From NCBI GenBank assembly GCA_030490835.1, contig CM059973.1, forward strand, positions 60,392,008 to 60,456,007: DNA of 64,000 nt, in the 5' to 3' direction. Positions 11,834 through 23,700 of this stretch are shown here, piece after piece. The notes below the pieces were generated by a model. The model was not told the origin of the DNA and did no database searches. It saw only the letters and a list, made by a program, of their open reading frames with translations. Made by a program: the position numbers and the translations under genes. Origin of the DNA: Annona cherimola. Taxonomy: Eukaryota > Streptophyta > Magnoliopsida > Magnoliales > Annonaceae. Every line of letters starts with the position of its first letter. Position 1 is the stretch's first letter.

Positions 11834-12299
11834 TGTTGAGATAATTGGATTGTTGGGAAAACCTTATTTTAATCACCCAAGGATCCTTCATGCTAAATCA
11901 CTAAGAAATATAAATTATAAGCGGAAGCATACCTGAATCCATAGGAGTAGTTGTTCTTGAATCTATTGATTTCTGGGTATTCGAAGTTAATGCTCTAGAG
12001 TTTTCTGAAGAAGGTGACTCCTCTTTTCCATTGATGGGATGTTAGAAAAGAAACTCTAACCATGCATAACCATGGAACTACAATGGTTTATATAAGAAAC
12101 CTATCTTTCGTATTTCTAATTTAACCCATCATAAAAATAAAAATTAGAAATTAGGTTGTAGAGTTTCTATGCATAGGAGACCTATACTTTATTAGATGAT
12201 TTACGCCCATAAAACCTTATAGGATCACTTTAAAAATTATGTCACTATTTATGATAGCGTATATATAATTAATCTATATGTGTGTCAAAAATTCCAACA
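11834..12299 (-). repeat. 3' LTR of the Copia element
   Basis: This 466-bp repeat aligns with 18051-18544, sharing ctaaatcactaagaa, 'ataaattataagcggaagc' and ccataggagtagttg. On the minus strand it follows the polypurine tract at 12300-12315. Confidence 0.85.
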
Positions 12300-12714
12300 A
12301 TCTCTCACTTGGACTACATATATTTTATAATTATATAATCTTATGAGCTCAAAACCTTTTACTATCATACAAAACCATCTTTGAACAATCTCGTCCATTA
12401 GTTATGCCAGCATAGGACCAAGGAGACCTTTGTCACATTTATCGTAACTATACCCATACATGATCACATATATCAAACATAACCAAATGACATATATCAA
12501 GTATGGATATATAGCATGTAAATTACATGTAATGTGATCTAACATGCTTATTTCCAACTAGTCCAACTTAATTGGCGAGATCAAACCAAAATTAAAATAC
12601 TGAATAACCAAACTACCAAATACTTTTTTTCGCAGAAAATATCCATAACCATAATGAAGTGTCCAAACCAGAAAAGTAAATAAATACGAACTCTCACTTA
12701 ACTAGCATATCATC

Positions 12715-14200
12715 AAATGATACAACACCTATATGAGCAGTGTGCTCATGAAAGACCTTGGAGTGTTACCCTCAATAAGCTGATCCGCAACCTTAGAGTT
12801 TGTCATAATATGCTTTATAGATATTTTATTTTCCTGAATCCTTTCCTTAACGATCAGGAACATCGCTGAACTTCTGCTGTTGTTGGAATGTAAGACTACT
12901 AATTTATTGTCACAAAATAACTTAAGTGGTCTTTCTATGATATCTATATTTTGCAACCTTGTGATAAAACTGTGTAGTCAAATTCCATAATTGGTTGTCT
13001 TATAATATGCTATAAGCTCTATTGTTATGGTTGAAAAGCTATATGAATGTCTGCTTAGCACTTTTTCCTGATATAGCTTTTCCAACAAGCAAATGGATAT
13101 AGCCTGAAGTGGATCTAAAACTATATTTGCATCAAACAAAGTCAAAATCTGAATACCAAATAATTTCTAATTTACCTGACTTTCTGTATGTAAGCATGTA
13201 GTGTTTTGTTCTCTAAAAGTGCTTTAAAAATCGTTTGGTTGCTTCTTAAAGATCTATTCCTGAATTACTTAAATATCTGCCAAACATCCCAACAATGTAT
13301 GTAATATCTAAATGCATACAAGCTTGATATTCAAAACCCGAGCATAAATCAAACTTTCCACTACTAAAACATAAGGAGTCTTTTGCAAATTCTTAAATTT
13401 AAAATCATTCTTGGGGCACTGATTTAGAAAAAATTAATTTTGTCTCCCTTAGCAAGGAGTTTTTTTTTAATTTGCAATCCTGCACAACAAGTATTTTAAG
13501 TACTTTCTTAATATTGGTCTTTTGTGATAATCCAAGAATACGTCAAGAGTAATCCTGATATATCTAAATTTTTAATATAAAAGACGTATTTTCAAGACTT
13601 TTCATTTCAAAAATTTTTGATAGAAATATTTTAATTTTATGTAATAAACTTGTATTGATGTTAGAAAATAGTATGCCTATGTGTTACTCCCACTGAACCT
13701 ATGATTACTTCCACTGACTGTGTAGTATATGCAATCATCAATCGAATTCATTCAAAACCGAATGAGATGACAATTTGATGAAATTTGCAATATCATTAAT
13801 AAGAAAATTGCTTGAGCTCATAGATGGAATTTTATTTGAAAAAAACTGAAAACCATATTGTTTATATTTTTCAACCCCTTTTCTTTGTTGCACTTTATAA
13901 ATCATCTCAACAATGTCACTATTGAGAATATTATCCTTACATTCATTTACTATAGCTCAAGGTTAAAACCTGATACTAAAGCCATTTATCCTAGAAAAAA
14001 CTTTCAATAAAACCGGAGAGAGTTTCTTTATAATTTGTACCTTCCTTTTGAGTAAAGTTCATTGCGATAAGACAAGTCTTATGCCTTTCCACATTACCCT
14101 CATTGGTTTTAAATATCTATTTATAACCGCTTAGCTTTATTCCTTCGGGTAATGGAACAGGCTACCAAATCATCATTGTCTTTCATAAGCTTAATCACAT
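12715..14200 (-). pseudogene. Copia reverse transcriptase-RNase H remnant
   Basis: Reading the minus strand across frames gives a recognisable Copia polyprotein C-terminus. Near 14160-13960 'VPLPEGIKLSGYK' and IAMNFTQKEGTNYKETLS correspond to the start of RT (GCKWI...A(K)GFTQ.EG.DY.ETFSP). Near 13330-13230 comes a block like DITYIVGMFGRYLSNSGID, then RSTSGYIHLL near 13080. Near 12950-12730 RPLKLFCDNK, RSS, VKERIQENKISIKHI and ADQLIEGNTP mark the RNase H end. Many stops and frameshifts interrupt it, and the YxDD catalytic loop could not be found, so it is dead. Confidence 0.8.
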
Positions 14201-14559
14201 ATTTATGACATCAATCTACTTTTGAGAGTTGTTACTTTGCATTGCTTGACCGAATCACCTTCCATTAATCCAAAGTCATCCTAATGTATTGGAGAAATCT
14301 GTCCTAATCATCAGAAAACTCATTCTCCTCTCTAGTAGATCTCTTCAATGACATCCATTCTTGAGGGTGTTGAGCTTAATCATCAGGAATAACCTGTTTA
14401 TCTATGATATATTATAGATTTCTCTTTAAAGACATAGTCCCTAACTTTATCTTCCCTTCAAGCTCAATATCATCAAATAACTGACATGTTTTAATAGTAA
14501 CTTAAATTTCCATATAGCCTTAACGACATCTGTTTTGTCATCGCCTCCATCAATGAATC

Positions 14560-15845
14560 TTTCATCATTATTTCCACCACCAAGTTTCTCTATGTGAGGA
14601 TCTACAATTTTTATATATACCTACAATACTTTGTCCTACTTTTTTATGTTAGTTGTCATTTTATCCCACATTTATTCTACTTCATCTTCTTGTGTGTCCC
14701 ATTTTCCTTCTTCTATCATTCTTTTACTAAAAAGTTCTATGTTGTTTCCCTTTAAATTCCACCATTTAATTTTTGGAATTATATTGCCTTTAGTTTTTGT
14801 TGACTCTTTTTGTGTATATATATCCATCACTAATAATCTATGATGCATAGCTAAGCTCTCACCTGGGATAACCTTACAATTAATACAAAGGGATCTATCC
14901 AATTTTCTTATAAGGAAAAAATCTATTTGGCTAGAATTAGTCCCACTCTTAAAAGTTATCAAGTGTTCATCTCGTTTTTGAAATAAGGTATTTGCTATAA
15001 CCAAATCATATGCTATAGCAAAGTCCAAAATGACATTCCATTTAAATCTCCAACTATCACAACCTTTTCTTGGTTAGATGTCCTTTACATAACACTATCT
15101 AAGTCATCCCAAAATTGTTTCATGATTCTATCATCTAATCCTACTTGTGGTGCATAAGCACTAATCACATTTAAGACCTCTACACCTAATACAAGTTTTA
15201 TTTGAATAATTCTATCATTTACTCTATTGACATCTACAACTTTATTTATGAATTCGTTATCTACTATTATCCCTACACCATTTCTATTACCATCATTTCC
15301 TATATACCATAATTTGAATCCATTAATCTCTTTAGCCTTCTCTCCTTTCCACCTAGTCTCTTAAAGGCATGCTATATTAATTTTTCTCCTTCTCATAACA
15401 TCTACTACTTCCATACTTTTTCCTGAAATAGTCCTAACATTCCATGAGGCAAAACGGACCTTGTGTTGTGGTACCACTTTCTTTCCTAAACCACGTCCAT
15501 AAAGGCATGGGAACCTTTGCCGACTTTTCACCACAACCGGACGTTGTTGTGGCGCGTCGCTTCCGGGGAGACGCCCTAGCAACCCTTGCCCATTTCTCAC
15601 TACATTCGGGTTCCGATGTAGCGTGTCGCTTCTAGAAAAATGCCCTAGCAACCCTTGCTCATTTCTTACTACAGTCGGGCTCCACTGCAGCGCGTCGCTT
15701 ATAGGAGACGCCCTAGCGTTAACAACTTTTAATATATTTTCAGAATCCATAAGAGATGTAGCGGTGATTTTTAATCGCACCGGCTGCCAGCCTGACATGC
15801 CAACCCTCTCTTTTTTTCCGAGTTTGGAACCGGCAGTAAGATAGA
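14560..15845 (-). pseudogene. RTE-type LINE endonuclease region, truncated, nested in the Copia
   Basis: On the minus strand the frame begins MSGWQPVRLKITATS (15798) and reaches VRFASWNVRTISGKSMEVVD and RRRKINIACL, the start of an apurinic-type endonuclease domain of plant RTE LINEs. A TAA replaces the usual Gln codon before ETRW at about 15360. It continues as GNDGNRNGVGIIVD, VISAYAPQVGLDD, VVIVGDLN (catalytic GD.N) and, after a shift, NSSQIDFFLIRK and HHRLLVMDI (15028-14672). It stops near ETWWW at 14590. Reverse transcriptase is absent. This unit nicks target DNA in the living element; here it is broken by at least two stops or frameshifts. Confidence 0.8.
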
Positions 15846-15849
15846 AACT

Positions 15850-16988
15850 CTTACTGGCAAGGTTGGATCATCCAAATAGGATACCAGGATTAAAAAATAT
15901 GTTAAAATTACTTTAGATGACTATTAGAATGCCACATGTCCATTATTGGGTAGGACAGAATTCAGACGGGCTAGGCTGCTGGATCGGACAGAATACTAGG
16001 CTGTTGGGTTTGGGCCACGGGCAAGCTTGCGGTAAGCCTAGCCCAAGTGCAAAAGTGATGGGCTAAGTGGGCCTGGCTGGATTTGGGCTAAGGATGAGCT
16101 GGCACTTAGGCTGGCTTGAACTTGAGTGGGTTGAAATCAGGCTTAGCTGGATGGGCTGGTCGGCTTGAACTTGAGTTGGCTGCTTCTGCCTGGCCTGTAA
16201 AACAGGTCCACCCACGTGCAAAAGAGGCTGGCTATGTGTCAAGCCCAAACCCAACTCGCAAAAGAGACAGCAGGTGCCCCTTTGCAAAATTTATATGACC
16301 GAGACATTTTTTTGTAATTTCCTTTTAGCCAGGGTGTTTTGTGTAAAATTGTCTTCTTCCCAAAGGTAACCCTAGCCGCCATCATAGCACCGTCGTACCT
16401 CCATCTACACTGCCGTCCGGCTGTTACTGCCCAGCCGCTTCTATCGTTAGCACTGCGCCGCCGTTGCTAGTGGCCTCCCAGCACCCACAGCGGTCATCTT
16501 CTCTGGCAGCTGCAACCAGAAAACTTCTGCTAAGCTCGGCGCAGCCCCACCCTAGTATCGCCGCCCATCGCCAGTGTCGCCGCCTAGTCATTGCTGCTGC
16601 TCGCCGTCCTTATGAGAAGCCAACTGCCGTCGACAGTAAGGTATGTTTCCTTTTTTTAAAAAAAAATAAGAAACCGGCTTAAATTCGTAAGTCCTGAAAT
16701 CGAATCCATGATAATAGAGGCTGCTAATCCTGAATCAATATTTTGGGTTTGAAAAATCAAAAGAAAATAGCTAATATTACGAACAATAAAATCCATACGT
16801 TGGGTTTTCCATGGCAACCATGGCCAAAGGGGTTCCTAAAATAGGAAAACCCATTACAACTGCTGATTTTCCCAAGATAGTGATGGACTGAATCCGACAT
16901 CGGCCCCTTGTCTTTCCTTGCCATGATCATTGATCAATGGGTAAATGGCCATCTTTCTCCCAATGTAGCCGACTTTAATGGTCATCCA
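15850..16988. other. G+C-rich island of unknown origin inside the Copia
   Basis: The first part (15950-16260) is rich in gggctggcttgg-like words. The second (16362-16640) resembles a plant 5' UTR or first exon: it starts aaccctagccgccatc, is rich in gccgcc and ctgct, and ends agtaaggtatgt, which looks like a splice donor. The base composition contrasts sharply with its surroundings, so it may be host sequence captured by the element. I do not recognise a protein. Confidence 0.3.
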
Positions 16989-17269
16989 GGGTGTGTTTGT
17001 TAACAACAAAAAGTTGTCAAGTTAAAACTTTTCAATCTAAAACTTTTCACTCTCCACAACTACCCTATTTTTTAATCATTTCTTCACATTTTTCTATACA
17101 ACTACCCTACTTTTTAATCATTTCTACACAACTACCAACACAACAAACCTATCTATTTCAACTTTATCCTATTTATTCTTCATCATCACCCCTATCATAT
17201 CACATCATTTGACAACTTTTCATCTCTACAACTTTTCATCAAAAGTTTTATCCATTCCCAAACACACCC
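16989..17269 (+). mobile_element. Tourist-like MITE (copy 2), young
   Basis: Terminal inverted repeats gggtgtgttt and aacacaccc are flanked by the 3-bp duplication cca (16986-16988, 17270-17272). It differs from the copy at 56729-57009 at only about ten to fifteen positions by eye, so this subfamily moved recently. Confidence 0.9.
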
Positions 17270-17445
17270 CCAATGTGGCTACCCCTGTTTCTAGCTTCGA
17301 TGAAGTTGGCCACGGTGTCATCAAGAAGAAGAGACAAAGGAAATCAAGGCATTTACCTAAGTGATATCTAAGACATAGTTTGTGCCGGAATCAAAAATTA
17401 CGGGAAAAGAAAATCCAACGCTTGAATTTGAGACTGAAACTATAG

Positions 17446-17758
17446 GGACCCCGATCGTATGCTCCCAGACGCATACACCTATTTTTTTATTTTTTTATAA
17501 AATTGTTAATATAAGTGTATTTAACATCTTTACAAATTTTTACCTTTTTTAGAGTATTTTAGATATTTATTTTTGATTTTTGAAAAAAATGAAAAATAAA
17601 TATATAAAATACTCCAAAAATGGTAAAAATTTATACACATATTAAATACACATAGATTAACAATATTGTAAAAATAATTTCAAAAAAAATAAAAAAAAAG
17701 GTGTATGCGCCTGGGAACATGCGACACTGCATGCTCCCAGAGCATACGACCGGGGTCC
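17446..17758. mobile_element. Foldback element 1 of the shared-core family
   Basis: The left end ggaccccgatcgtatgctcc pairs with the right end agcatacgaccggggtcc. A perfect 8-bp duplication aactatag lies at 17438-17445 and 17759-17766. The core arms contain aagtgtatttaacat and its inverted partner attaaatacacata. The ends hold their own small hairpins, for example gtatgc...gcatac. Confidence 0.9.
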
Positions 17759-18036
17759 AACTATAGAGGTATGCTGGTAATTTATCTTTAAACAACACAA
17801 TGGATTTTAAATTGTGCCCTACAACGATAGAAAAGTGTCGAAGCAGACCAATATATGCATGATGGATTTCAACGAATCATATGAAAATTTTTCCAAAATT
17901 CTATAACATCAAATATGCTTGACGTAAAGCATGCAACACTATAAATAAAAATAACCACACCGAATTAATGGCACAATCTCAAAATTCTATGTAAATAAAA
18001 TTCAGAAAATTTGTCAATGATTCAAAATGAAGAATA

Positions 18037-18048
18037 GCTCTAATACCA
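18037..18048 (-). promoter_or_regulatory. Primer-binding site of the Copia element
   Basis: The minus strand reads TGGTATTAGAGC, one change from the initiator-Met tRNA complement TGGTATCAGAGC. It lies two bases from the LTR end, and its orientation fixes the element on the minus strand. Confidence 0.85.
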
Positions 18049-18050
18049 CT

Positions 18051-18544
18051 TGTTGAGAAAACCTTATTGATTAAAACCATTAATCAATCCAAGATCCTCC
18101 ATGCTAAATCACTAAGAACTATAAATTATAAGCGGAAGCGTCCCTAAATCCATAGGAGTAGTTGCACTTGAATCTATTGGTTTCTGGGTCTTCGAAGTTT
18201 ATGTCTTAGGGTTTTTTGGAGAAGGTGACTCATCTTTTTCAATGATGAGATATTAGAAAAGAAACCCTAACCATGCATAACCTACTAACCATGCATAACC
18301 TACTAACCATGCATAACCTAGGGACCATAACCGTTTATATAAGAAGTCTATCTTTCATATTTCTAATTTAACCCATCATAAAAATAAAAATTAGAAATTA
18401 GGCTATAGGGTTTATACGCATAGGAGACCCATACTTTATTATATGATTTAGGCTCATAAAACTTTATATAATCACTTTAAAAATTGGGCCGCTATTTATA
18501 ATAGTATATATATAATTAATATATATGTGTACAAAATTTCAACA
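18051..18544 (-). repeat. 5' LTR of the Copia element
   Basis: This 494-bp partner of 11834-12299 is longer partly because ccatgcataacctactaa is repeated three times at about 18269-18320. That array is unique to this LTR, so it arose after insertion. Confidence 0.85.
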
Positions 18545-19362
18545 TGGACCACCTCAGGCACATGGTTGATTCCAATGAGTAATGCACCACCAAGTCCTCC
18601 ATATAAACTGAAAATCTGAAGTCACGGCTGTTAACAATGGCTCTCCCTTCGACCCCTCGTGCATATAAGGAACTGATGGTAGAGTTGCTGGCTTATCATC
18701 CTACTAGGCTACTACACATTTCATCCATCTCGAAATCTACTCTAGGTGATTTTTAGTTATGTTATGACCTCATGAGTTTGCGTGGAATCAAACGTTTAAG
18801 TTTTCTTTCGTTTTATTCTTCTTATGTAATTGGGCTGAGCTGCTCATTATTTGAAATCATTTATGCTGTTTTTATTACTATTTTATTCGGCCATACCTGC
18901 GCATAATGTGTGAAATATTGTGAAGTGAAATTCTAGACGACGATGAATATGCATGACTTATTGGACTTTTTTTGGGTTGCTTTTGCATCCATACCAATAT
19001 AATTTGGGCAAGATTACAAGCATTTCATGAGTTTTTTTTTTTCAAATGTGCATCTGTGCGACACAGCTTGTCTGAAATTGTAACGTATTCTTTTGTTTAA
19101 GAATTTTTAAAATATAATGAAATGCAAGTAAAATATAATGGGAATTGGGCCCACTTCTTACGTAGAAGTAGTTCCATGAAACCCTTCAAATTTTAATATT
19201 TTAATGCTTAATGGAAGATTTAATCCATTTATTGCATTTAACATCATTTATTTAGCTAAGAGAACAAATTTCATCCAAATCCAGTGTGCATAAGCCATAT
19301 TTGCTAAAAAATATGTACATTCATATGTAAATTAGGAAAAATGTTTAGATCCATTCACATAC
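18545..19362 (+). pseudogene. Copy C, last codons, 3' UTR and downstream flank
   Basis: The first 25 bases complete the copy C frame to the TGA at 18567-18569. What follows aligns with the 3' side of intact copy B (55670-56510). Shared blocks include 'ggcttatcatcc', ttccatccatctc/tttcatccatctc, ggtgatttttagttat, 'ttgggctgagctgctcatta' and 'tttaatccatttattgcatt'. Conservation over 800 bp outside the frame indicates duplication of a whole gene unit, not just an exon. The alignment continues past the Tat element at 29265. Confidence 0.7.
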
Positions 19363-20485
19363 TACAGCACCTACTGCGAGCGCTACGATGGGCTCGGAAT
19401 GGTTTTTCCGTGCCTTGGAAATCTGGGCCGTGCCGGATGGGTTTAAGCCAGTCTTTCAACGCCTCCGAGCAGTGGCTCGGGCTCGGTTTCCCTGCATTTA
19501 CATGGAGTAAAATGCATTAGCATTCACGGTTTTTAGATAGTTTGACATATGGGCATTTTCTTGTGGATTCGGTAGCATAACGGCTAAGACGGGGCTTTTC
19601 CGTACACGGATCAAGTCACAAATTCGGTAGCATAACGGCAGCGTATTATGCTGGAATCCGTGGACACGCGTGCGCCCGCCTCACAGGAGCGTTAACTTAA
19701 ACAAGCGCATAAAAATAAAGAAAATGAAGTCGCCACTGATCTTTAAAGGGAGATCAACCCCTATTTTAATGAAATAAGGCACTAATCGTACAAAGTTCGG
19801 GTTCCGGCCTTCGGATTGAAGCAAATATGGAAAAATATGTCAACCCGAGGCGGTTTACACGGACATGAAAAAGGGAAAATGAAAGATTTGAGAGAATGGG
19901 GGAGAACAGAAAGGGGAAAGTGGGAGAGAGGCTTGGAGCTTGAGGAGCGGGAAAACCGGGACGTCGGGACTTTGCTGCAGACTCCCGTCCTCCCCTTTGG
20001 GATGCCTCTCCAAGCGTGTGGCTTGAGGAGGGAGGTACCTCCTTCTATAGGTAAGAGCATGGGCTTTGGGGCCACTTGAGTTTGTTGAACTTAGTCTATG
20101 GGCTTGAGCTTTGTAGACTTCTTCCATAGTGGGCTGGAACTTAGTGGGCTAAACCTTGCCTAAGCCCGTTGTTTTGGGTGGGCCGTTGTGGAGGTCTGAT
20201 GGGTTGTGGTAGAGCCCATTCGGTGGCCTGTAGGAGCTTTGCTCTTGTGGGCTAGGTCTGGTTGTTGAAGAGCCTGCTTTTGAGGCTTGTTGGAGCTTTG
20301 CTCCCATGGGCCAAGTTGAACAGGCCCATTTGCTAGAGTCTAGCTTGGTTTTGCTTGAATCCACTTCGGTTTGCTTTGGAGTGGGCCATGGATTTTAAGC
20401 CCATTGGTGATTGCTCTTAAGTTGTTTGTCTTTGTTGGGCTTGGATCTGGTTCTCATCTTTGGGCTCAAGGGTGGGGTGTCAACA
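19363..20485 (-). repeat. 3' LTR of the Tat element
   Basis: This 1123-bp repeat aligns with 28087-29259. Its terminal TG is changed to TA on the plus-strand left edge (tacagcacc against tgtagcacc). Long plus-strand frames inside it also occur in the partner LTR, and they are not genes. Confidence 0.9.
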
Positions 20486-20739
20486 GCTGCCCCCCTTTGC
20501 CAGAGGCGTCTTAACGGTGAATGGAAAAGTGTCGGACACCCCACTGACCTAAACAGTTTTCAGGTTGTTTGGCCATTCTGCGATTTTCGTGAACTTGCGA
20601 CGGTCTTTCTGCAAATGTGGCTTGAAGGTGGCCCTTTTTGTAAAGCCTGGAAACTGGTTGGGTTGACTCGTGTTTTGGCCAGGGTGATTTTGCAAATTGG
20701 AAATGGTGGGGGCGACTTGCAATTTATCCACCATTTTTC

Positions 20740-23700
20740 TATTTGGCACTGGCAGTCGCCCTTCCTTTCTATATTCGTATCCGGCGACCTCTCCTCCTTC
20801 TTTATCTCCGACTGCCTGACGGGTTTCCCTCTTCTTCGTCATCTCCGGTTGCGGCCATCATCAGCGGGGGTTTGGCTTGGGTTCAGCGTCTCTTCCTTCG
20901 CCCGTCATTTCTTATTCTCTGCCATCATCCCCTTCTCCGGTCGGTCCCCTCATTAATCGACCAGCTAGATTGGCCTTGGTCGGCTGCTACTGTCATTGAG
21001 GATCCCCAAACAACGAATCAATTTCTCGTCTCCTTTATCACCGATGACCCTTTCTCGTTGGTAAGGTTTGATTGGGCGCGCGTCCTCACTTCGTTCGCTT
21101 TCCTCGTCGTGGCTTGCTAGGGCTAGTGTCAGGCTGTGCGGCTGCCGTCGTTGTTGCAGTTTTCTTTTCCGGTGACGGTTGGTGTCGTCAAGGGTCTGCT
21201 CGAGGTGCCTTACTGTTGTGGTGAGTTACCTTCTCCGGCCGTTGCTTCCGCCATTTCCTGCTTCGTCTCCTTTGTTTCTGGCCGTCGCTGCTGCTTGTAT
21301 CGCCGCCTTCATCTCTGCTTTGGTTGTCATCACCACTGCCTATTCGGGCCGCGTTGCTGCTGCTGTTGATTTCTGCTCCGCCTCCGGCCGCCGCAATCGC
21401 TGCCGGTTGTTATGGGTTCGTTCTCCTCCTTGGCAGCTTGAGGTATTTTCCCCCTTTTTTGTTTTTTTTTTCATTTTTGTTGTTTTTTGTTGTTTTTTTT
21501 ATCTGCTTTTTTTTGCAGTTTGTTCATACTAAGGATTGGTATAAGCTTGACTTGCAACTGCTGAGATCTCTGGAAGTGCCTACCGCGGGTCTGCTTTGGA
21601 CAGGTACCTTCTTTTCTCTTTGCTTTGTTAATTGTGTCCTTCATTCTACCTGTACTTTTACATGCATTGTTGTTTGTTGATTGCTCGATCCGATTGGGCT
21701 TGCTTACTGCCACCGAGGGTTCGTCTGTTGCTGCAGCTGGTCATTTTCTCCGGTGACTACTGCTGCTGTCGAAAGCGTTGAGGGGGACTGTTGTTGTCTG
21801 ATTGCTGTTGTCGAAGGCTCGTCTGCTACCGCTGGTCAGGTTTGTCCTCTCCAGTTGCTTCTGTAGGATGCTCCTTCGTCGTCGTCTCTCTCTCTCTCTC
21901 TTATATATATTTGTTACTGATCATATGTTGGTGCTATGTTTTGGTTGTTCACCGGTGTGGAGTGGCTATGCGATTATTATTGGGTGATTTAGCATTACCC
22001 GGGTGATTCGGGGGTCCATCGGCAATCGTCCAGGCTCTTTGGAAGGGTTTGCTGGCACTGTTCAGGGCCTGTCCGGGCAGTGGCTATCGGCTACCGGGCT
22101 GAGCGGTGCTCTCTTCTATGTTTTCATTCCTCTTTTGCTTGCCGGTTGTTATGCGCTATTTGCCAGTTGCCGGTATTTTATATGACCTTTACTTGATGAT
22201 GAGCGGGTGGGAAGCCTTGGTTTCTGTTGTCAATTGTGGAGTATGAGGATGTCTTAGGATTATCTCTCAAGCGACCTTTCTGTTGTGGTGAATTTTGTCC
22301 TCTCCTTCCTTTTTAGGAGTCCGTTGAAGGTGGTTTTTGGCCTTCAGTGGTGCTTCCTCTGTCACGCTTTATGATGGAGTCCATAGCTTGAATAAGGAAA
22401 AGGGGTGGGCCCTTCTTGTCTTCCTCTTTTTTTCCTTTTTCGTGCCTTTGTGTGTGACCGCCATCTTTTCGTCTTTTGAGTTGAAGCATTTTGCAAACTT
22501 GTTTTTGCTCGATATGGCTACCATGATGACTTTTCTCTTGTTTCTAAATTGCTCATGCTTGATGGGATGGTTGCCTTCTTTTATAGCCGTGTGATAATTT
22601 TATGTTTACCTCTATGCTTGGTGGATGCACGATCTTGTTGCAAATGCTGTGGCTGGAGAGTCTACCAGCAGCTTCTTATTTTCAGATGGGGTGCGTGCCA
22701 CTTGGCACTTTGGGGACAAGGCTGCTACAACAGTTAACGGGTGATAGGCGAATCCCGTCTCCCATTGTTCACCATTTCTTCGTGGAGCATACCTCTATTT
22801 GCATAGAAGATTTTTACCAGTGTTAGGATGGATGGGGGTTGGAGAATTTTGAGCTGCCATAAGGAGGCTATGATCTGTGGTACTCGGTGTACAGGTGCAA
22901 TGTTCAGGCTCCTGATCTCTTCTCTGACGATCGTCATGAGGCTTCAGATGGTGACGTCCTTGCTCGGGCTAGGGCTGCCGGCGGGATGCATTGGAGACAC
23001 TTCTTCATCTCTTCTCTTTTTGGCCATACTTTTTTTTTGTAAATCTGAATGCTTGAATGCCCATTTTTTGAATGTAAAGCTGTGTGGATATTGGTTTATT
23101 TCTTTGGGAAGACCTTCTTGTCCTCTTCTTTGGATGCATATGTGATATTTTGCTTCTGCAGGGCATTAATCTTGTAAAGCTCTTGTTCTTTACGTCTCTT
23201 GTAATGCTTTGATCATTTGTAGGCTGTAGGCCATTGAGAATTCTGCACAGGGACACTGTGTATTCTATATATATATAGACCTAAAAACTTTCCAGGTCGA
23301 TTGGCGTCCCTCTTTATTTTTGCGATCCGCCTGCTGACAGACTTGTTCTGTGCGAGAGTTCCGTATTTCCCTGATTTTGCGCGATTTTATCGTCTATCCG
23401 GCTCGAAATCTCTTCACCATGCTTTCTACACTTGTCCTTCAATGCTACGGGGTTGCTGCAGCGCGTTACCCACGATTTTTCCTCTTTTGTTCGTTGTCTT
23501 CTTCCCGGATTGTCCTCTTTCACATGGTACTGTTGAATGTCAGCTTGCTCGGGTACACAAGCAAGCTTCATATCTGAATCTGTCCGGCTCACAATCTCTT
23601 TATCGTGCCTCTTCCGCACTCCTTCTTCAGATGGGTTGCTGTCAGCGCATCACCCGCGATTTCTTCCTTTTGTTTGTTTGTCTTCTTCCCGGATCATCTT

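Larger units (their letters stand above)
11834..18544 (-). mobile_element. Degenerate Copia LTR retrotransposon, minus strand, with nested elements
   Basis: Two direct repeats beginning tgttgaga on the plus strand (11834 and 18051) are its LTRs. Read on the minus strand they begin TGTTGGAATTTT or TGTTGAAATTTT and end CTCAACA. A primer site for initiator-Met tRNA adjoins the right LTR. The tract AAGTGAGAGAT precedes the left LTR on the minus strand, as in Tork/Angela-type Copia. Reverse transcriptase and RNase H remnants lie at 12715-14200. Gag, protease and integrase are not seen; that space (14560-17760) holds an RTE LINE, a G+C-rich island, a Tourist MITE and a foldback. The flanking pentamers do not match, so no clean target duplication was identified. 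Confidence 0.85.

Noticed and set aside
11834..11838. A 5-bp target duplication for the Copia element
   Set aside because: Left flank gcacc and right flank tggac/ggacc do not agree well enough to claim it.
14631..14843. 70-codon plus-strand hydrophobic frame
   Set aside because: It is antisense to the well-supported LINE endonuclease reading.
19782..20127. Several overlapping frames of 87-97 codons on both strands
   Set aside because: The same frames occur in the partner LTR at 28507-28852; they are LTR sequence with low stop-codon density.
20411..20956. 181-codon plus-strand protein
   Set aside because: It begins inside the 3' LTR of the minus-strand Tat element and crosses the LTR boundary. 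The stretch is CT-rich and the frame shows no recognisable domain.
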